Shown: piece after piece, positions 29,835 through 38,172 of the stretch | Layout: the number at the start of each line of letters is the position of its first letter | How positions within the stretch are numbered: the first letter of the stretch is position 1 | Source of the DNA: Rubrivirga marina | Lineage (GTDB): Bacteria; Bacteroidota; Rhodothermia; Rhodothermales; Rubricoccaceae | Assembly: GCF_002283365.1 (NCBI RefSeq) | Contig: NZ_MQWD01000001.1 | Coordinates: 4,286,992-4,350,991 of the forward strand | Length of the DNA: 64,000 bases | Direction of reading: 5' to 3' | Program-made: the position numbers and the translations under genes | The notes under the pieces: model-generated | What the model saw: the letters and a program-made list of their open reading frames with translations, nothing else | Database searches by the model: none | Told to the model about the DNA's origin: nothing

Positions 29835-32129
29835 ATGTCTCGTCTCGTCCCGGCCCTCCTCCTCGCCCTGCTGGCGACCGCCGCGCACGCCCAGAGCGCC
29901 CCGCCGGCCCGGCTCGGCGCCGACCTCCCCGACCGGCCGCTCGTGGTAATGAACCTCGCGGCCCACCCGGACGACGAGGACGGCCTCACGATGGCCTACT
30001 ACCGCGGCAACCAAGACGCCGCCGTCTACTCCGTCGTGTTCACGCGCGGCGAGGGCGGGCAGAACGAGGCCGGCCCCGACCTCTACGAGCGGCTCGGCGC
30101 CATCCGTACGGCCGAGACCGAGGCCGCCGCTCGGATCCTCGGCACCCGCGTGGTCTACCTCGACCGGTTCGACTTCGGGTTCTCGAAGCACGCGACCGAG
30201 GCGTTCGACGAGTGGAGCCGCCCGCGCGCCGGCTTCTGGGACACCGACGCCCCCCGCGAGGGCGCCGAGGCGGGCCGGGACGAGCTGGTCGCGGACGTCG
30301 TCCGCCTCGTCCGCCGCCTCAAGCCGGACGTGATGTTCACCAACCACGATACGACGACGGCCTGGCCCGACGCCCAGCACGGCCACCACCAGGCCGTCGG
30401 GATCTCGGCCTACAAGGCGTTCGGTCTCGCTGCCGATCCGACGTACCGCCCCGAACAGCTCGAGGAAGAGGGCGTCGACCTGTGGCAGCCGAAGCGGCTG
30501 TTTCTCCGGACCGGCGGTTGGTCGGGCGAGGCGAGCGACGCCGACGTCACGGTCCCCGTCGGCGACGCGTGTGCCGCGACGGCCACGCGCTCGGCCGAGT
30601 CGTGCGCCGACCGCGCCGTAGCCGCCGCCGCCCAGCACGTGAGCCAGGGGTTCGACACGTTCGCGCCCCGCTTCCGCCGCGAGACGAACACCTTCACGCT
30701 CCTCGCCTCCGCCGACGACGCGCCGCCGCTCCCGGCCGGCGCCACGGATCTCGCCGCCGGCCTCGCCCCGAACCCCGCTGCCGCCGACCTCTCGCTCGCG
30801 GCCCTCGTCGACTCCGGCCGGCTCCCGGGTCTCGACCTCCCGGTCAACTCGCCGACGGTCGTTCCGAGCGGGGCCGTCTACGCCGACCTCGGGGCGCTGC
30901 CGGACGGGCACACGGTCACGGTCTTCCCGCCGCCGGGTGCCCCGACGCGCGGCCTGTTCGCGGGCGCGCCCGTGACGGCGAGCGCCAACGACACCCGCCT
31001 CCGCGTGCCGATCCCGACGGGCACGCCGCCGACGGCGCCGGCCTACCGCCAGCAGTACGGGAGCGGGACGGGCGGCGCGCCGCTCCTCTACGAGGTCCGG
31101 GACGCCAAGGGCACGCGCGTGGCCGGCGGCCGGCTCCCCGTCGAGATCGTCCCCCCCGCGACCGTCGACCTCTCGGCCGACCCGATCCGCCTCGTGCCGG
31201 GCGTCAACGAGATCCCGGTCGCGGTCACGATCTACGAGGTCGCCCGCGACACCGTCGACGTCGGCGTCACGATCTACCAGGGCGACCGGGCCGTGGGCTA
31301 CGAGATCGTCCCGGTCGCCGCGACGGACCGCGGCGCGACCGTGTCGATCGACCTCGGCGACGCCGAGCCGGGCGCCTACCGCGTCCAGGCCGCCGCGCGG
31401 ACGACGAGTTGCGGGCTCCCGTGGTTCATCGTCGAGCGGCCCGCGGCCGTGCTCCCCGACGTGGCCGTCGCGCCCGGCCTCCGCGTCGGGTTCGTGCGGA
31501 GCTACGACGGGACGATGGCCGACGCCCTCGAGGTCATGGGCGCCGACGTGGTCGACCTCGACAGCACGGCCCTCGCCACCGGCCAGTTCGACGGGCTCCA
31601 CACGGTGGTCGTCGACATCCGGGCGCTCCTCGACCGGCCCGACCTCGTGGCCCACAAGGGCCACCTCCTCGACTGGGTCGAGCGCGGTGGGCACCTCGTC
31701 GTCGGGTACCATAAGTCGTTCGAGTGGAACGCCGAGGGCGGCGTCGCGCCGTTCCCGATCACGCTCGGCCGCGACCGCGTGACCGACGAGACGGCCGCGA
31801 TCACGCTCACGGAGCCCGATCACCCGCTCTTCCAGTCGCCCCACACGCTCACCGAGGCGGACTGGGACGGCTGGGTCCAAGAGCGCGGCCTCTACTTCCC
31901 GTCCGAGGCCGACGACCGCTTCGAGCGGCTCGTCACCGTCGGCGACCCGGGCGAGGACCCGCTGACGACGGGCCTGCTGTTCGCCGAGGTCGGGCAGGGC
32001 ACGTACGTCTACTCGCCGCTCGTGTGGTACCGCCAGCTCGCGGCGCTGAACCCGGGCGCGTGGCGAGCCTTCAGCAACTTGGTGTCGCTCCCGCTTGTCG
32101 ACGGGCGTGGGGCCGTGGGGATGCGATAG
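29835..32129 (+). CDS. PIG-L (LmbE-like) deacetylase, large exported form
   Basis: 764 residues with a signal peptide (MSRLVPALLLALLATAAHA). The zinc deacetylase domain spans about 35-260: NLAAHPDDEDGLTMAYYR carries the AHPDD motif, FTRGEGGQNEAGPDLYERLG follows, and NHDTTTAWPDAQHGHHQAVG near 170 supplies the distal His. The middle looks beta-sandwich-like (residues about 450-540), and a C-terminal amidotransferase-like domain follows (GLRVGFVRSYDGTMADALEVMG; LDWVERGGHLVVGYHKSFEW). Such long forms are common in Bacteroidota and probably act on N-acetylated glycans. Substrate is unknown. ATG 29835 starts the signal peptide. Confidence 0.85.
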   Translation: MSRLVPALLLALLATAAHAQSAPPARLGADLPDRPLVVMNLAAHPDDEDGLTMAYYRGNQDAAVYSVVFTRGEGGQNEAGPDLYERLGAIRTAETEAAARILGTRVVYLDRFDFGFSKHATEAFDEWSRPRAGFWDTDAPREGAEAGRDELVADVVRLVRRLKPDVMFTNHDTTTAWPDAQHGHHQAVGISAYKAFGLAADPTYRPEQLEEEGVDLWQPKRLFLRTGGWSGEASDADVTVPVGDACAATATRSAESCADRAVAAAAQHVSQGFDTFAPRFRRETNTFTLLASADDAPPLPAGATDLAAGLAPNPAAADLSLAALVDSGRLPGLDLPVNSPTVVPSGAVYADLGALPDGHTVTVFPPPGAPTRGLFAGAPVTASANDTRLRVPIPTGTPPTAPAYRQQYGSGTGGAPLLYEVRDAKGTRVAGGRLPVEIVPPATVDLSADPIRLVPGVNEIPVAVTIYEVARDTVDVGVTIYQGDRAVGYEIVPVAATDRGATVSIDLGDAEPGAYRVQAAARTTSCGLPWFIVERPAAVLPDVAVAPGLRVGFVRSYDGTMADALEVMGADVVDLDSTALATGQFDGLHTVVVDIRALLDRPDLVAHKGHLLDWVERGGHLVVGYHKSFEWNAEGGVAPFPITLGRDRVTDETAAITLTEPDHPLFQSPHTLTEADWDGWVQERGLYFPSEADDRFERLVTVGDPGEDPLTTGLLFAEVGQGTYVYSPLVWYRQLAALNPGAWRAFSNLVSLPLVDGRGAVGMR

Positions 32130-32645
32130 CGGGGCCGAGTCCGGCACCTGCTAAAAAAATAGCAACCCCCTGTAACCTTCGGGCGGGTCCATCCGTGGAG
32201 GGGGCACATCAAGGCCGCCCGCCTCGCCTCCCTCCGCCTCGACGCGGACCATCCAATCGGAGGCTCCGGCGGGCTCCCGCTCCCCGGTGGCCGTGCCGCC
32301 GCACCGGTGGAGTGCGCCCTCTCGGCACGCCCCTCTCCCCCCGATCATGTTCCGCACCCCCGTCCCCCGCTCGTCCTTTCTCGACTCGCCGCTGCGCGTC
32401 AGCAGCCACGAGAACCGCCGCCTCGCCCACGGGTCGCCCACGGGCCTGTCCCACCTCGGACGGGCGCCGCGGTCGACCCGGAGCCGGCACGGCGCCTCGC
32501 CCCGCCTCCGCGGGCGCGTCCCTCACGTCGGCGGCCCGCTCGCCTAGCCCGGTGGCGTAGCCCGCGTATCCGACGCGTCTCCACGCGTCGGGGCGGCGGG
32601 ACGGGCCGGGAGGCTGCGTAGTCTCCGGGGCCCGTCCCCCCGCCC
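32130..32645. other. 516-base gap without a firmly supported gene
   Basis: It holds a weak hairpin TGCTA-AAAAAA-TAGCA (32149-32164), a promoter-like TAACCTTC at 32173-32180, GC-rich potential hairpins near 32280-32310, and a short Arg/Pro-rich frame at 32347-32547 listed separately. Confidence 0.5.
32347..32547 (+). CDS. Possible 66-residue Arg/Pro/Ser-rich peptide
   Basis: The frame starts MFRTPVPRSSFLDSPLRV and ends RVPHVGGPLA. It has no family match and no signal peptide. In favour: the ATG follows a C-rich leader (CCCCTCTCCCCCCGATC) like proven genes here, and a TAACCTTC box lies about 170 bases upstream. Against: basic, low-complexity frames arise by chance at this G+C. The unusually long leader could also be an RNA element. 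Confidence 0.3.
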   Translation: MFRTPVPRSSFLDSPLRVSSHENRRLAHGSPTGLSHLGRAPRSTRSRHGASPRLRGRVPHVGGPLA

Positions 32646-33656
32646 GTGACCCGCCTCCGCCCGCCCGCCCGCTACGACGACGCCCGCCTCGGGAGCTACG
32701 TCCCCCAGACGGAGAGCCAGGCCGAGGCCCGCGACAAAGCGACACGATTCGTCCGGCTGGCGCGGGTCCGCTACGGCCGGCCGTCGTGGATGCGCCTCTT
32801 CCAGCGCGACGACGGGCTCCGCGGCGGCCTCTACCTCGTCGGCCCGGTGGGGACCGGCAAGACGCACTTGCTGGCGTCGATCTATCACGCGCTCCAGTCG
32901 CCCGAGGGCGGATCGAAGCCCGTCGCCTGCGCCTACACGCACTCGTCGGCGCTGCTGCGGGCCGTCGAGCCGCCGGACGTCTACGCCCAGCGCGTCGCCG
33001 AGGCGGCCCGGGTGCTGTGTTTGGATGAGGTCGAGTTGGACGACCCCGCCGGCGAGGTCCGCCTGATCGCCGTGCTCCGGGCTCTCCGCGAGCGCGGCGT
33101 GACGCTCGCAGCGACGTCGAACGCCGAGCCCGAGAAGTTCGTCTCGGCGAACCTGGGACGGGACCGGCTGGAGCGGTTCATCTCGGAGGAGTTCGAGAAG
33201 GAGTACCACGTCGTGTTCGTCGGCGGTGACGATTTCCGCCAGCGACTCTCGAAGGAGGGCCGCGCGTGGGTCGGCGAGCCGGAGGTGGCGCGGGCCGCGA
33301 TGCGGCGGGCGTTCGAGGCCGCGCCCGACCCGAAGCGCTGGCTCGCGTTCGACGACCTGATCCGCCTGACGACCGAGGTCGAGCGGACGCGCCTGACCGA
33401 CGACCTCGCCCGGAGCCGCGCGCTCTTCCTCGACGGCATCGACGTCTCGGACACCGACGACGCCCTCCGCCTCCTCCGCGTCGCCGACGACCTCTACGGC
33501 CTGCCCTCGCCGCCCACGCTCTACTTCACCTCGGCCACGCCGCCGGCGGACTGGTTCGACGCCGAAGGCCGCCGCGGCGTCGAAGCCGCCATCGCCGAGA
33601 AGTTCACCCGGACGACGAGCCGCCTCACGGCCCTGGCGGAGGTGGAGCACGTCTGA
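32646..33656 (+). CDS. zapE: ZapE/AFG1-like cell-division ATPase
   Basis: 336 residues of the AFG1/ZapE AAA+ family. In enterobacteria ZapE acts at the Z-ring during late constriction. Walker A is LVGPVGTGKTHLLASIYHAL near 73; Walker B is the variant VLCLDEVELDDPAGEVRL near 122; the sensor region LAATSNAEPEKFVSANLGRDR near 158 matches the family TSN motif. YFTSATPPADWFD near 295 resembles the C-terminal conserved block. The GTG start is preceded by TAGTCTCC and a C-rich leader. Slightly divergent from proteobacterial ZapE, so the cell-division role is inferred. Confidence 0.8.
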   Translation: MTRLRPPARYDDARLGSYVPQTESQAEARDKATRFVRLARVRYGRPSWMRLFQRDDGLRGGLYLVGPVGTGKTHLLASIYHALQSPEGGSKPVACAYTHSSALLRAVEPPDVYAQRVAEAARVLCLDEVELDDPAGEVRLIAVLRALRERGVTLAATSNAEPEKFVSANLGRDRLERFISEEFEKEYHVVFVGGDDFRQRLSKEGRAWVGEPEVARAAMRRAFEAAPDPKRWLAFDDLIRLTTEVERTRLTDDLARSRALFLDGIDVSDTDDALRLLRVADDLYGLPSPPTLYFTSATPPADWFDAEGRRGVEAAIAEKFTRTTSRLTALAEVEHV

Positions 33657-33698
33657 GTCGGTGCGCCGGTGCGCATCCGCCAGCCGAACCGGGTCCAC

Positions 33699-33718
33699 CC
33701 GCCTCGGCGTCGAGGCGG
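33699..33718. repeat. CCGCCTCGG-CG-TCGAGGCGG palindrome
   Basis: Near-perfect copy (one mismatch) 42 bases after the zapE stop, upstream of the hydrolase gene. Confidence 0.7.
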
Positions 33719-33779
33719 AGGGCCGACTGGCGGATCGGCCAGGGGACGAACCGGGCGCGCGGGGCGGCGTAGGGCCGGT

Positions 33780-34700
33780 ATGCCCCTCCGCCTCCCGCTC
33801 CTGGCCGTCGCCCTCGTCTTCCTCGGCGGGTGCGGCGGGCTCAAAGAGTCGCTCGTCGAGCGTGGGATCGCCGACCGCCGTGCCGAGGCGGGCCTGGAGA
33901 CCCGCGAGGTCGTGGTCTCCGAACGGCCGGTGGCCTATCTCGAGCGGCCGGGGGCCGAGCCGGCGCTCGTGCTCGTCCACGGGTTCGGCGCCTCGAAGGA
34001 CGCGTGGCTCGCGTTCGCGCGGGCCTACCCCGAGGGCCGACGGCTGCTGGCGCCCGACCTCGCCGGGCATGGCGGCTCGGTCCGCGATTCGTCCGTCGCC
34101 TACGACGCCGATCGGCTGGCGGACGAGGTCGGCGCGTGGCTCGACGCGGTGGCGCCCGGCGACGTTCATGTGGCCGGCAACTCGCTGGGCGGGGCCGTCG
34201 CCGCGCGGCTCGCCCTCGCGGGGCCCGACCGGGTCCGGCGGCTCGTGCTGATCGACGCGGCTGGCGTGCGCGGGCCGGAGCCGACGGCGCTCGACTCGGC
34301 GCTCGCGCGCGGCGAGGTGCCGCTCATCCCCACGACGCGGGCCGAGTACGACCGCTTCCTCGCCCTCGCCTTCGAAGGCGACCCCGGCATCCCCGGCCCC
34401 GCCCGCGACGTGCTCGCCGCCGACGTGGCCCGGCGCGCGCCGTTCCTCCGCGACCTGTTCCGGCAGATCGCCACCGAGTCCGACGCCATCCGCCCCCGCC
34501 TCGGCGAGATCGAGCAGCCGACGCTGGTGATATGGGGCGCCGAGGACCGCATCTTGAGCCCGTCGGCCGTCCCGCTCTGGGAGGACGGCCTCCCCGACGC
34601 CACGACTGCCGTGCTTCCCGGCGTCGGCCACGCGCCGATGCAGGAGCGGCCCGCCGAGACGGCCCGCCTCGTCACCGACTTCCTCCCCGCCGATGGCTGA
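33780..34700 (+). CDS. Alpha/beta-hydrolase lipoprotein
   Basis: 306 residues. A lipoprotein signal (LVFLGGC, Cys18) anchors an alpha/beta-hydrolase: LVLVHGFGASKDAWLAFA carries the oxyanion HG motif near 63, APDLAGHGGS follows, AGNSLGGAVAARLAL near 136 holds the nucleophile Ser, WGAEDRILSPSAVPLW gives the acid and VLPGVGHAPMQERP the catalytic His. It may be an esterase or lipase acting in the periplasm. Its 3' end overlaps the start of the response-regulator fusion by 8 bases, so the two are co-translated. Substrate unknown. Confidence 0.85.
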   Translation: MPLRLPLLAVALVFLGGCGGLKESLVERGIADRRAEAGLETREVVVSERPVAYLERPGAEPALVLVHGFGASKDAWLAFARAYPEGRRLLAPDLAGHGGSVRDSSVAYDADRLADEVGAWLDAVAPGDVHVAGNSLGGAVAARLALAGPDRVRRLVLIDAAGVRGPEPTALDSALARGEVPLIPTTRAEYDRFLALAFEGDPGIPGPARDVLAADVARRAPFLRDLFRQIATESDAIRPRLGEIEQPTLVIWGAEDRILSPSAVPLWEDGLPDATTAVLPGVGHAPMQERPAETARLVTDFLPADG

Positions 34701-36342
34701 CGCCAAAAACCCCGTGATCGTCTGCGTCGACGACGACCCCGACGTCCTCCGCGCGATCGCCCGCGACCTCCGCCGCCGCTACGGCGACGCCTACCGCGTC
34801 CTCCGAGCCGACTCGGGCGCCGAGGCGCTCGACGCCGTCCGCGAGCTGGCCGGGAAGAACGAGCCCGTCGCCCTCGTCCTCTCCGACCAGCGGATGCCGG
34901 GGATGGACGGTGTCGGGCTCCTGAGCGAGGTGGCCAACCTCACGCCCAAGACGAAGCGCGTCCTCCTCACGGCCTACGCCGACACCGACGCGGCGATCTC
35001 GGCCATCAACGACAGCCGCGTCGACTACTACCTCCTCAAGCCCTGGGACCCGCCCGAGGCCAAGCTCTACCCGACGCTCGACGACCTCCTCGCCGACTGG
35101 AAGGCGAACCACCGGCCCGGCTACGGCGGCCTCCGCCTCCTCGCCGACCGCTGGAACGCCGACGCCCACCGGCTCCGCGACTTCCTCTCGCGCAACAACG
35201 TGCCGTACCGGTTCGAGGACGTCGAGCGCGACGCCGAGGCGGGCGCGCTCGCCGAGGGCGCCGGCCTCCCGCTCGTGATCCTGGAGGACGGCGACCGGCT
35301 GGAGGCCCCGTCGGCGCGCGACCTCGCAGCGCGGATCGGGCTCCGGCAGGAGGCCGAGCGGGCGTTCTACGACCTCGCCATCGTCGGCGGCGGGCCGGCC
35401 GGGCTGGCGTCGGCGGTCTACGGGGCGAGCGAGGGGCTCAAGACGGTGCTCCTCGAACGCGAGGCGCCGGGCGGGCAGGCGGGCACGTCGAGCCGGATCG
35501 AGAACTACCTCGGCTTCCCCGCCGGCCTCTCCGGGGCCGACCTCGCGCGGCGCGGCGTGGCCCAGGCCGAGCGGTTCGGCGTCGAGATCCTGGCGCCGGT
35601 CGAGGTCTCGGGCCTCCGGACCGACGGGCCGTACAAGATCCTCCAGATGAGCGACGGCCGCGAGATCTCGTGCGCCGCGCTCATGCTGGCGACCGGCGTC
35701 GACTGGCGGAAGCTGCCCGCCAGCGGGGCGCCCGAGTTCGAGGGCCGCGGCGTCTACTACGGGGCGGCCATGACGGAGGCGATGGGCTGCAAGGACCAGC
35801 ACGTCGTCGTCGTCGGCGCCGGCAACTCGGCCGGCCAGGGCGCCCTCCACTTCGCCGACTACGCCGACCGGGTGACCGTGCTCGTCCGCGGCGACGACCT
35901 CGCCAAGAGCATGAGCCAGTACCTCGTCGACCGGATCGAGGCCCACGAGCGGATCGACGTCCGGCTCAACACGGAGGTCCAGTCGTGCGACGGCGACGGG
36001 CACCTCCAGCGCGTGTGCCTCGCCGACTGCAGGACGGGCGCGACGGAGACGTTCGACTGCAGCTACCTCTTCGTGTTCATCGGCGCGGCGCCGCACACCG
36101 ACTGGCTCCCGCCGGAGATCGTGCGCGACGAGCGGGGGTTCGTCCGCACTGGGCCGGACCTGCGCGACGGCGACCTCGACGGGTGGCCGCTCGAACGGGA
36201 CCCGTTCCTCCTCGAGTCGAGCGTGCCCGGCGTGTTCGTAGCCGGCGACGTCCGGCACGAGTCGGTCAAGCGGGTCGCGAGCGCCGTCGGCGAGGGCTCA
36301 GTCGCCGTCGCGTTCGTCCACCAGCACCTCGCGGCGCTGTAG
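34693..36342 (+). CDS. Fused response-regulator receiver / thioredoxin-reductase-like flavoprotein
   Basis: 549 residues, three parts. Receiver domain 1-130 is complete: acidic Asp13/14, phospho-acceptor Asp65 (LVLSDQRMPGMDG), Thr93 and Lys116 (YLLKPWDP). Residues about 140-225 look like a glutaredoxin/thioredoxin-like domain without CxxC (FLSRNNVPYRFEDVERDAE). Residues about 228-549 are a thioredoxin-reductase-type FAD/NAD(P) enzyme (LAIVGGGPAGLASAVYG; VVVVGAGNSAGQGAL; GVFVAGDV). The redox CATC of thioredoxin reductase is replaced by YYGAAMTEAMG, so it cannot reduce thioredoxin the usual way. The architecture is known in databases as a fused regulator/reductase, but its signal and partner are not. 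It overlaps the esterase on the opposite strand by 45 bases. Confidence 0.88.
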   Translation: MADAKNPVIVCVDDDPDVLRAIARDLRRRYGDAYRVLRADSGAEALDAVRELAGKNEPVALVLSDQRMPGMDGVGLLSEVANLTPKTKRVLLTAYADTDAAISAINDSRVDYYLLKPWDPPEAKLYPTLDDLLADWKANHRPGYGGLRLLADRWNADAHRLRDFLSRNNVPYRFEDVERDAEAGALAEGAGLPLVILEDGDRLEAPSARDLAARIGLRQEAERAFYDLAIVGGGPAGLASAVYGASEGLKTVLLEREAPGGQAGTSSRIENYLGFPAGLSGADLARRGVAQAERFGVEILAPVEVSGLRTDGPYKILQMSDGREISCAALMLATGVDWRKLPASGAPEFEGRGVYYGAAMTEAMGCKDQHVVVVGAGNSAGQGALHFADYADRVTVLVRGDDLAKSMSQYLVDRIEAHERIDVRLNTEVQSCDGDGHLQRVCLADCRTGATETFDCSYLFVFIGAAPHTDWLPPEIVRDERGFVRTGPDLRDGDLDGWPLERDPFLLESSVPGVFVAGDVRHESVKRVASAVGEGSVAVAFVHQHLAAL

Positions 36343-37062
36343 CGACCACACCTCGTCGGCCAGCCAGCGCGCGGCGTCCTGGAGCGCGGGGACGTAGGCG
36401 GCCGGCTCGGTGTGCGTCAGCCCCTCGGCCGGGGCGTACACGACCGGCTTTCCCTCCGCCGCGAGCCGCGCGACGGCCCGCTCGGTGTCGAAGGCCGCGT
36501 AGAGCTCGTCCCGCGTCCCGTGGATCACGTAGACCGGGCGCCCGCCGCCGTCGGTGATGGGGTAGGCGGCCATCGCGATGCCGGCCGAGAACAGGTCGGG
36601 CGCCGCGGCCAGCGCGCTCCACGTGCCGAACCCGCCCTGGCTGTACCCGGTCACCGCCACGCGCCGGCGGTCGACGGGCCACGCGGCCACGGCCGCCTCG
36701 GTGAGCGCGCGGACGACCGCCACGGACTCGGGCGAGTCCCACTCGCGCCCCGGCCGGTCGGGGGCCACGACGATCGCGCCGAGGCCCGCGAGGCCGGGCG
36801 CGGCGAGGGCGCGGAGGTAGGTCTCGCCGTAGTACGGCGTGACGTCGCCCGACCAGTGGAGCGCGACGACGAGCGGGACGCGGGCGCCCGCCGTCAGCCC
36901 GTCGGGCACCGACAGCGTGAAGCGGACCGGGCCGTCATCGCCCTCGACCTCGACGCGCGAGACCCCCGGCGTGAGCGGGACGTCAGCGAGCGCGGCGGGG
37001 CCGAGGGGGCCGGCGTCGCAGGCGGCGAGGAGCAGCGCGAGGAGGACGAGGACGCGGGGCAC
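36298..37062 (-). CDS. Alpha/beta-hydrolase (esterase, polyhydroxybutyrate depolymerase-like) lipoprotein
   Basis: 254 residues. GTG 37062 gives a lipoprotein signal MPRVLVLLALLLAACDAG with Cys15; longer forms upstream have no conserved sequence. The fold is visible as VPLVVALHWSGDV near 63, IVVAPDRPGREW near 95, VAVTGYSQGGFGTW with nucleophile Ser near 141, YVIHGTRDELYAAF near 178 with the acid, and GLTHTEPAAYVPAL with the His near 214. It resembles secreted carboxylesterases of the LpqC/PHB-depolymerase group. Its 3' end overlaps the convergent fusion gene by 45 bases. Confidence 0.8.
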   Translation of the reverse strand: MPRVLVLLALLLAACDAGPLGPAALADVPLTPGVSRVEVEGDDGPVRFTLSVPDGLTAGARVPLVVALHWSGDVTPYYGETYLRALAAPGLAGLGAIVVAPDRPGREWDSPESVAVVRALTEAAVAAWPVDRRRVAVTGYSQGGFGTWSALAAAPDLFSAGIAMAAYPITDGGGRPVYVIHGTRDELYAAFDTERAVARLAAEGKPVVYAPAEGLTHTEPAAYVPALQDAARWLADEVWSLQRREVLVDERDGD

Positions 37063-37170
37063 GGGAGAGCGCGCGGGGCCGGCGAACGTACACGCCCCGC
37101 GCGCCGTCCGCGAGGCCAACCGGGGAACCCGAGATCGTTCCCTCCTCACGACTCTCCCCCCACGCGGCCC

Positions 37171-38118
37171 ATGCCCTCCCCCGTCACCGGCCTCCACCAC
37201 GTCTCGGCCATCACCGGCCCGGCCCAGCAGAACGTCGACTTCTACGCCGATACGCTCGGGTTCCGGCTCGTCAAGCAGACCGTCAACTTCGACGACCCGG
37301 GCACCTACCACCTCTACTACGCCGACGCGGAGGCCCGCCCGGGCTCCGTCCTGACGTTCTTCCCGTGGCCGGCGGGCCGGACCGAACGGGTCGGCGCGGG
37401 GCAGCCGACGGCGACGGCGTACGCGGTCCCCGTCGGCGCCGTCGACGCCTGGATGGACGCGCTCGCGGCGATCGGGCACGACGGATTCGACGCGCCGGCC
37501 GAGCGGTTCGGCGACCGGGTCCTCACCGTCCGTGACCCCAGCGGGATCGTCGTCGAGTTCGTTGAGGCCGGCGACGTCGACGGCCAGTGGACGACCGGGG
37601 GCGTCGGCGCCGACCGGCCGCCGGGCGCGTTCCACAGCGCGACGCTCCTCTCGGGAGACCCCGACGCGACGGCCCGCGTCCTCGCCGACGCGTTCGGCTA
37701 CGAGGAGCACCGCCAGGAGGGCGACCGGCTCCGCCTCGTGAACCCGGCTGCCGACCGCGCCCGGTTCGTCGACCTCGACCTCGGCGACGCCGAGGCGGGC
37801 CGGATGGGCATCGGGACAGTCCACCACGTCGCCTTCCGCGTGCCCACCGACGAGGCCCAGGCCGAGGTCTCCAAGCGGCTCCGCGCGCTCGGGCTGGCAC
37901 CGACCGAGGTCCGCGACCGCCAGTACTTCCGGTCGGTCTACGTCCGCGAGCCCGGCGGCGTCCTGTTCGAGGTGGCGACCGACCCGCCCGGCTTCGCCGT
38001 CGACGAGCCGGCCGACGCGCTCGGCCAGTCGCTCCAGCTGCCGCCCCAGTATGAGCCGCGGCGTGAGCGGATCGAGGCCGCGCTCGGCCCGCTCCGACTG
38101 CCGCCGGCAGGCCGGTGA
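37171..38118 (+). CDS. VOC-family ring-cleaving dioxygenase
   Basis: 315 residues made of two glyoxalase/bleomycin-resistance (VOC) modules. Metal ligands expected for Fe(II) or Mn(II) extradiol-type enzymes are seen: His in LHHVSAITG near residue 10, His in TVHHVAFRVP near 215 and Glu in GGVLFEVATDPPGF near 262. The pattern FYADTLGFRLVKQTVNFDDP, followed by YHLYYAD, is typical of the ring-cleaving dioxygenase group that includes MhqO/LinE relatives. ATG 37171 is the first Met in a divergent gap and follows a C-rich leader. Substrate (probably a hydroquinone-like aromatic) is inferred from family only. Confidence 0.85.
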   Translation: MPSPVTGLHHVSAITGPAQQNVDFYADTLGFRLVKQTVNFDDPGTYHLYYADAEARPGSVLTFFPWPAGRTERVGAGQPTATAYAVPVGAVDAWMDALAAIGHDGFDAPAERFGDRVLTVRDPSGIVVEFVEAGDVDGQWTTGGVGADRPPGAFHSATLLSGDPDATARVLADAFGYEEHRQEGDRLRLVNPAADRARFVDLDLGDAEAGRMGIGTVHHVAFRVPTDEAQAEVSKRLRALGLAPTEVRDRQYFRSVYVREPGGVLFEVATDPPGFAVDEPADALGQSLQLPPQYEPRRERIEAALGPLRLPPAGR

Positions 38119-38172
38119 CTGAGGTTCGGGCCGGATCGCGTACCCTGGAGGGCCGCGCCCGCCCGAACCGCC

